DNA from: Sipunculus nudus
Lineage: Eukaryota; Annelida; Sipuncula; Golfingiida; Sipunculidae
DNA length: 64,000 bases
Direction: 5' to 3'
Assembly (NCBI GenBank): GCA_026874595.1
Contig: CM049306.1
Coordinates: forward strand, 55,024,019-55,088,018
The position numbers were made by a program, and so were the translations under genes. A model generated the notes under the pieces. That model was not told the DNA's origin. It ran no database searches and worked only from the letters and a program-made list of their open reading frames with translations. This document shows, in pieces, positions 58,122 to 64,000 of the stretch. The stretch's first letter is position 1, and the number at the start of each line of letters is the position of its first letter.

Positions 58122-61100
58122 GGCAGTTGTTTGTGTGCACACATTGTCTAAGACCAGTTGTCTATGTGCACTTATGATCTGAAGGAAGTTGTCTATGTCC
58201 ACAAGTTGTGCACTTGTTGTCCATGGAAGTTGTCTATGTGCAGTTGTTGTGTACGAGCAGTTGTCTATATGCACTTTTTGTTTAATGGCAGTCGTCTATG
58301 TGCAGATGTTGTCTAATGGAAGTTGTCTACGTGCACAGGTTGTGTAAGAGCGGTTGTCTATGTGCACAAGTTGCTAAGAGCAGTTGTCTATATGCACTTG
58401 TTGTCTAATTGCGGTTTTCTATGGGCAGTTGTTGTCCAATGGAAGTTGTCTATTAGCAGTTGTTGTCTACGAGCAGTTGTCTGTCTGCACTTGTTGTCTA
58501 ATGGCGGATGTCAATGTGCACTTGCTGTCTACGAGCAATTGTCTATGTGCACAAGTTGTCTCTTAGAGCAGTTGAATATGTGCACAGGTTGTCTAAGTGC
58601 AGTTGTCTATATGCACTTGTTGTCTAATTGCGGTTGTCTATATGCAGATGTTGTCTAATGGAAGTTGTCTACGTGCACCGGTTGTGTAAGAGCAGTTGTC
58701 TATGTGCATTAGTTGCTAAGAGCAGTTTTCTATGGGCAGTTGTTGTCTAATGGAAATTGTCTATTAGCAGTTGTTGTCTACGAGCAGTTGTCTGTGTGCA
58801 CTTGTTGTCTAATGGCGGATGTAAATGTGCACCATCTTTCTACGAGAAATTGTCTATGTGCACAAGTTGTCTCTTAAAGCAGTTGAATATGTGCACAGGT
58901 TGTCTAAGAGCAGTTGTCTATATGCACTTGTTGTCTAATTGCGGTTGTCTGTGTGCAGATTTTGACTAATGGAAGTTGTTTACGTGCATTTGTTGTCTAA
59001 TGGAAGTTGTCTATGTGCCCTTGTGGTCCAATTCAAGTTGTCTACGTGCACAGGTTGTCTACGAGCAGTTGTCCATGTGCACAAGTTAAATACGATCAGT
59101 TGTCTATGTGCACAAGTTGAATACGAGCAGTTGTCTATGTGCACAAGTGGTCTAAGAGCAGACGTCTTTGGGCATTTTTTTAATGGCAGTTGTCTATGTG
59201 CACTTGCTGTCCATGGAAGTTATGTATGTGCAGTTGTTGTGTACGAGCAGTTGTCTATATTCACTTGTTGTCTAATGGCAGTCGTCTATGTGCAGATGTT
59301 GTCTAATTGAAGTTGTCTACCTGCACAGTTTGTTTAAGAGCAGTTGTCTATGTGCACTTGTTGTCTAATTGCGGTTTTCTATGGGCAGTTGTTGTCTAAT
59401 GGAAGTTGTCTATTAGCAGTTGTTGTCTACGAGCAGTTGTCTGTGTGCACTTGTTGTCTAATGGCGGATGTCAATGTGCATTCGCTGTCTACGAGCAATT
59501 GTCTATGTGCACAAGTTGTCTCTTAGAGCAGTTGAATATGTACACAGGTTGTCTAAGAGCAGTTGTCTATATGCACTTTTTGTTTAATGGCAGTCGTCTA
59601 TGTGCAGATGTTGTCTAATGGAAGTTGTCTACGTGCACAGGTTGTGTAAGAGCGGTTGTCTATGTGCACAAGTTGCTAAGAGCAGTTGTCTATATGCACT
59701 TGTTGTCTAATTGCGGTTTTCTATGGGCAGTTGTTGTCCAATGGAAGTTGTCTATTAGCAGTTGTTGTCTACGAGCAGTTGTCTGTGTGCACTTTTTATC
59801 TAATGGCGGATGTCAATGTGCACTTGCTGTCTACGAGCAATTGTCTATGTGCACAAGTTGTCTCTTAGAGCAGTTGAATATGTGCACAGGTTGTCTAAGT
59901 GCAGTTGTCTATATGCACTTGTTGTCTAATTGCGGTTGTCTATATGCAGATGTTGTCTAATGGAAGTTGTCTACGTGCACAGGTTGTGTAAGAGCAGTTG
60001 TCTATGTGCATTAGTTGCTAAGAGCAGTTTTCTATGGGCAGTTGTTGTCTAATGGAAATTGTCTATTAGCAGTTGTTGTCTACGAGCAGTTGTCTGTGTG
60101 CACTTGTTGTCTAATGGCGGATGTAAATGTGCACCATCTTTCTACGAGAAATTGTCTATGTGCACAAGTTGTCTCTTAAAGCAGTTGAATATGTGCACAG
60201 GTTGTCTAAGAGCAGTTGTCTATATGCACTTGTTGTCTAATTGCGGTTGTCTGTGTGCAGATTTTGACTAATGGAAGTTGTTTACGTGCATTTGTTGTCT
60301 AATGGAAGTTGTCTATGTGCCCTTGTGGTCCAATTCAAGTTGTCTACGTGCATAGGTTGTCTACGAGCAGTTGTCCATGTGCACAAGTTAAATACGATCA
60401 GTTGTCTATGTGCACAAGTTGAATACGAGCAGTTGTCTATGTGCACAAGTGGTCTAAGAGCAGACGTCTTTGGGCATTTTTTTAATGGCAGTTGTCTATG
60501 TGCACTTGCTGTCCATGGAAGTTATGTATGTGCAGTTGTTGTGTACGAGCAGTTGTCTATATTCACTTGTTGTCTAATGGCAGTCGTCTATGTGCAGATG
60601 TTGTCTAATTGAAGTTGTCTACCTGCACAGTTTGTTTAAGAGCAGTTGTCTATGTGCACTTGTTGTCTAATTGCGGTTTTCTATGGGCAGTTGTTGTCTA
60701 ATGGAAGTTGTCTATTAGCAGTTGTTGTCTACGAGCAGTTGTCTGTGTGCACTTGTTGTCTAATGGCGGATGTCAATGTGCATTTGCTGTCTACGAGCAA
60801 TTGTCTATGTGCACAAGTTGTCTCTTAGAGCAGTTGAATATGTGCACAGGTTGTCTAAGAGCAGTTGTCTATATGCACTTGTTGTCTAATTGCGGTTGTC
60901 TATGTGCAGATGTTGTCTAATGGAAGTTGTCTACGTGCACAGGTTGTGTAAGAGCAGTTGTCTATGTGCACAAGAGTCTAAGAGCAGTTTTCTATGGGCA
61001 GTTGTTGTCTAATGGAAATTGTCTATTAACAGTTGTTGTCTACGAGCAGTTGTCAGTGTGCACTTGTTGTCTAATGGCGGATGTAAATGTGCACCATCTT

Positions 61101-61563
61101 TCTACGCGCAATTGTCTATGTGCACAAGTTGTCTCTTAGAGCAGTTTAATATGTGCACAGGTTGTCTAAGAGCAGTTGTCTATATGCACTTGTTGTCTAA
61201 TTGCGTTTGTCTGTGTGCAGATTTTGTCTAATGGAAGTTGTTTACGTGCATTTGTTGTCTAATGGAAGTTGTCTATGTGCCCTTGTGGTCCAATTTAAGT
61301 TGTCTACGTGCACAGGTTGTGTAAGAGCAGTTGTCCATGTGCACAAGTTAAATACGATCAGTTGTCTATGTGGACAAGTTGAATACGAGCAGTTGTCTAT
61401 GTGCACAAGTGGTCTAAGAGCAGTCGTCTTTGGGCATTTCTTTAATGGCAGTTGTCTATGTGCAATTGTTGTCCAATGGAAGTTGTCGATGTGCAATGGT
61501 GGTCTACGAGCAATTGTGTATGTGTATATGTTTTTAAAGAGCAGTTGTCTATGTGCACTTAGT
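58122..61563. repeat. 31-bp minisatellite with 1302-bp higher-order repeat, unit 2 (about 111 copies)
   Basis: Blocks recur at a 1302-bp offset: 58323 with 59625, 58384 with 59686, 58757 with 60059, 58969 with 60271 and 59344 with 60646. 1302 equals 42 x 31. A third partial copy from about 60925 lacks about 11 monomers. Near-identity between higher-order copies shows recent expansion. Confidence 0.96.
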
Positions 61564-61589
61564 TAAATGGGCCGCCGGCCCAAATCTGA

Positions 61590-62477
61590 TGTAGCCAAAC
61601 GCCCTGTAGTAGAGCATCTGTTACAGGTGGTCAAAAACACAGTGTTATGGGTAAAAAGTCAGGTGTGTGTTGAAAAGTCTGGAAAAGTTGTGTCCAGGAA
61701 GGCTATTTTGATGTGTACAATAGATAATGGCCCTGTTGAGCATTTTTTGGGTGGTCGCAATCCTGTATTTATAAGAGCAGGGTGAAAAGGCTTGTATTTT
61801 TTTTTAGAATATTGGTGTAAATCCTGACTGAATGACAGCAGAACCATTGGTGTGTGAGCATTATTGCAGCTGTGAGGTGGAAAAGCAGATGGCTGATAAT
61901 CTCCAGCCTGAGCACTTTTCTCTAAATTTCAAAGTGGTGTGAGACATTTTGCTAAATGAGTTGGACCCTGTGCTTTGCAATCCCAGCTGGTGGGTGCCAC
62001 AGGGTTGCTGTAGTGCAAAAACCAGGTGTGTGGGTCGAAAAATGTGGAAATATGGGGCCCGGAAAGGCCAATCTGCGGGTATACAATAGAAAGTGGCCCT
62101 GTTGAGCATGTTGTGGGTGGTTGAAATCCTGTGTATATAAGAGCAGGGTAAAATCGCTGTTTTTTCCTGAATATTGGTGTAAATCCTGACTGAATGACAG
62201 CCGAACCATTGGTGTGTGAGCATTATTTCAGCTGTGCGGTGTAAAAGCAGATGGCTAAAAATCACCAGACTCCAGCCTGAGCACTTTTTTTTTAATTCAA
62301 AGTGTTGTGAGACTTTTTGCTGAAGGAGTTGGGCCCCCATGCTTTGCAATGCCAGCTGGTGGGTGCCTAAGGGCTGCTGGGTTGTAAAAACCATGGTGTG
62401 TGGGCTTTGTGGAAATGCGGGGGCAATTTGCCATGCGTTAATTATGCCGCTCTCCGACAAAACTCCTGGAGGTCATA
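61590..62477. repeat. ~370-bp tandem repeat with TATA motifs, unit 2
   Basis: Copies are phased at 61663, 62028 and 62396. TATA motifs lie at about 61766 (TGTATTTATAAGAGC) and about 62131 (GTGTATATAAGAGC). The 199-codon minus-strand frame at 61861-62460 follows the repeat and includes the same peptide twice. Confidence 0.85.
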
Positions 62478-62481
62478 AATC

Positions 62482-63565
62482 TTAGCCATTTCAAGATGTG
62501 TCAATATGTCAAATAAGAATATATTTTACGTTTTTTAGGTGGGGGTAAGGGGGTTGTCGATTGCAGGCTTCCACCGGTATCCCGGCCTCCGGGCTGGGTA
62601 GAATGGACGCCAGACATATTTTTAATAAAACTTTATAAGCTGTGATGGTCTGAAATCGTCCGTGTCAAATTATTTTTTAGGAAACTGTCAAGTGTCAGTC
62701 GAGCCAAAATATAATGGCCCAGTTCATTATTGGGGTCAAACGAGGTCATCCTTCCCAGGAAATCGAAAGAGCGCGTCCTACGCCGATACCGGCCAGGATT
62801 GGTTTCTTTTGGGGCCAAATAATTAAACCACGCTGGGGTTAAGCTTATCTCGCCTTGAAATTATATCCCGGGCTAGTCAAACACGCCGAAATTGTTGACA
62901 CACGTTCGGCAATTTGCCGACATGACACAAAGACTATATATAATATCATTAAATTCATCCCGCTGAAAATACGCTTTGCACGGAACAACGGACACCAAAG
63001 ATCATTTTAGTCAACCTTTTTAATTCCGGCAGTGCTTCAAAATGTCGCCCTGAGTTTTTATAAAATACCTGAAAATGGCGCGCAAAAATTAACTGGCCCA
63101 AGGAAACATAACTTCCCCAAAATTCCAACAACACTCGAAACAACCCCCCAAAAAATTGCTCCGTTACGCTCAGAACGTATATTAATAAATACCACCGTTC
63201 CCTAATATATACCACCGTTCACGCCAAGCCCTCGTACCAAACCACACAATACATAAATACCCCGCGGCTCCCGCAACGCCCCCCAAAAAAATCAAAATTA
63301 AAAAACAACCGCCCTCCCCCTCATAATAGCCACACAACTTTGATAAACTTACATCTTTAATTACCCCACGCCCCACCCAGGCCCCGACCTCTCATTAATC
63401 AGCGCCCACCCCCCCCCCCCCAAAAAAAAAATCCCTACCGCCACTAAAGAAAACACAAAAATATTTATAATATATATTTTTATATATTTTAAAACGCATA
63501 AATATATAATGGCCGAAAAAATCCACCAAACATTTTTTTACGCTAGCGCACACCTGTCCTCACGC

Positions 63566-63568
<3 letters not shown>
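62482..63568. other. Unique sequence with C-rich strand asymmetry
   Basis: From about 63040 to 63450 the plus strand is rich in C and A and very poor in G, with a poly-C run (63408-63421). No gene is recognised. TTCGGCAATTTGCCGA near 62905 is a near-palindrome. Confidence 0.5.

Positions 63569-63632
<64 letters not shown>
63569..63632. repeat. (TA)n microsatellite
   Basis: About 64 bp of uninterrupted TA. Confidence 0.98.
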
Positions 63633-63635
<3 letters not shown>

Positions 63636-63795
63636 TAAAAAAACAACACACAATATTTTAGACAAAATAAATAGATTTATTTCGGTTTTAAAAATTCCCT
63701 CTTCCCTCTGGATTGCCTTCCTCCCTCTTTCATTCCTCTCATTCCCATTCCCGCAAACACGCAAATCTCTCAAATACAACTCGTTTTATGTCATG

Positions 63796-64000
63796 TCACA
63801 TTTTACTGTCTTTCCGCAACTGTCGTTTAGCAGAAATCACCAGCTGCCAGTCAACGGAATTCCCGCCACTCTCCTGCACCGGAGGGGGCTTCGGCCTCCG
63901 CCCGGCCAGGGAACTAAACAGCACGCGCTTCCAGGACCTGTACACAAGTCCGGCTTCTTGCCAGCACCTCCAAAAGGCAAAAAACGTACCGCCGCCCAAG
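63796..64000 (-). CDS. Open frame running off the window, GC-rich, unknown
   Basis: On the minus strand the frame enters from beyond 64000 and stops at 63796. It reads WKRVLFSSLAGRRPKPPPVQ, then SGGNSVDWQLVISAKRQL. Its GC content is far above that of the flanks. It could be the C-terminus of a host protein or of a retroelement polyprotein; the sequence in view does not decide. Confidence 0.3.
   Translation of the reverse strand, partial: LGGGTFFAFWRCWQEAGLVYRSWKRVLFSSLAGRRPKPPPVQESGGNSVDWQLVISAKRQLRKDSKM

Larger units (their letters stand above)
55297..62481. repeat. Tandem segmental duplication, unit 2 (7.18 kb)
   Basis: It has the same order as unit 1 without the LINE. It carries a ~270-bp extra segment after a (TA)n array (56170-56450) and a fourfold longer minisatellite. 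The junction AATC (55297-55300) is shared by the outer ends (47903-47906, 62478-62481), which indicates microhomology at the breakpoint. Confidence 0.93.

Noticed and set aside
53534-61563. Many Cys/Val/Leu-rich frames in the minisatellite, and the idea of a CRISPR-like array
   Set aside because: The monomer is 31 bp with no separate spacer and repeats, frames rotate every monomer, and the context is an animal genome.
61861-62460. 199-codon minus-strand frame
   Set aside because: It follows the ~370-bp tandem repeat, contains the same peptide twice, and the matching frame in unit 1 is broken.

Overview
This is animal (metazoan) nuclear DNA, most likely from a mollusc and probably a bivalve. 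The evidence is AT-rich sequence, short exons with GT-AG introns, very low gene density, tRNA-derived SINEs, several LINE relics of invertebrate type, many (TA)n arrays, and diverged ~160-bp repeats of a kind I associate with bivalve genomes. The species assignment is inference. No prokaryotic features, CRISPR array, rRNA gene or functional tRNA gene were seen.

Layout. 0-9.4 kb holds a small two-exon ORF candidate on the minus strand (1407-1872), a 90-bp-arm palindrome, diverged tandem repeats, and a 4.04-kb terminal-inverted-repeat element (3774-7810) with a SINE in its right arm. 9.7-12.8 kb holds the best gene in the window, a four-exon secreted C-type lectin on the minus strand whose reading frame joins exactly across three introns. 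16-23.2 kb is a patchwork of dispersed and duplicated repeats (A1, B1, A2, B2). Inside it lies a plausible two-exon gene for a 110-residue single-pass membrane protein with CCAAT and TATA elements (20202-21276). 23.7-26.4 kb and 42.8-44 kb carry a diverged ~160-bp repeat. 33.1-34.1 kb is a CR1/L2-like reverse transcriptase relic. 35.2-35.7 kb is an intact single-exon gene for a secreted beta/gamma-crystallin-domain protein. 42.9-43.7 kb is a LINE 3' end with a (TA)n array expanded in frame inside its ORF.

47.9-62.5 kb is a tandem segmental duplication of two ~7-kb units, with AATC microhomology at the junction. Each unit holds a decayed receptor-like exon, a hAT-like terminus, a 31-bp minisatellite and a TATA-containing ~370-bp tandem repeat. 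After duplication, unit 1 received a 5'-truncated L1/Tx1-like LINE (49272-52337). In unit 2 the minisatellite is about four times longer than in unit 1 and has a 1302-bp higher-order period, exactly 42 x 31 bp. The last 1.5 kb has a C-rich strand bias, a (TA)n array and an open frame running off the edge.

The supported host genes (lectin, crystallin-domain protein, candidate membrane protein) do not form an operon or evident pathway. The first two are secreted and could act in extracellular recognition or defence, but that is family-level inference. The most unusual material is structural: the foldback element, the paired duplications with asymmetric fates, and the higher-order minisatellite.
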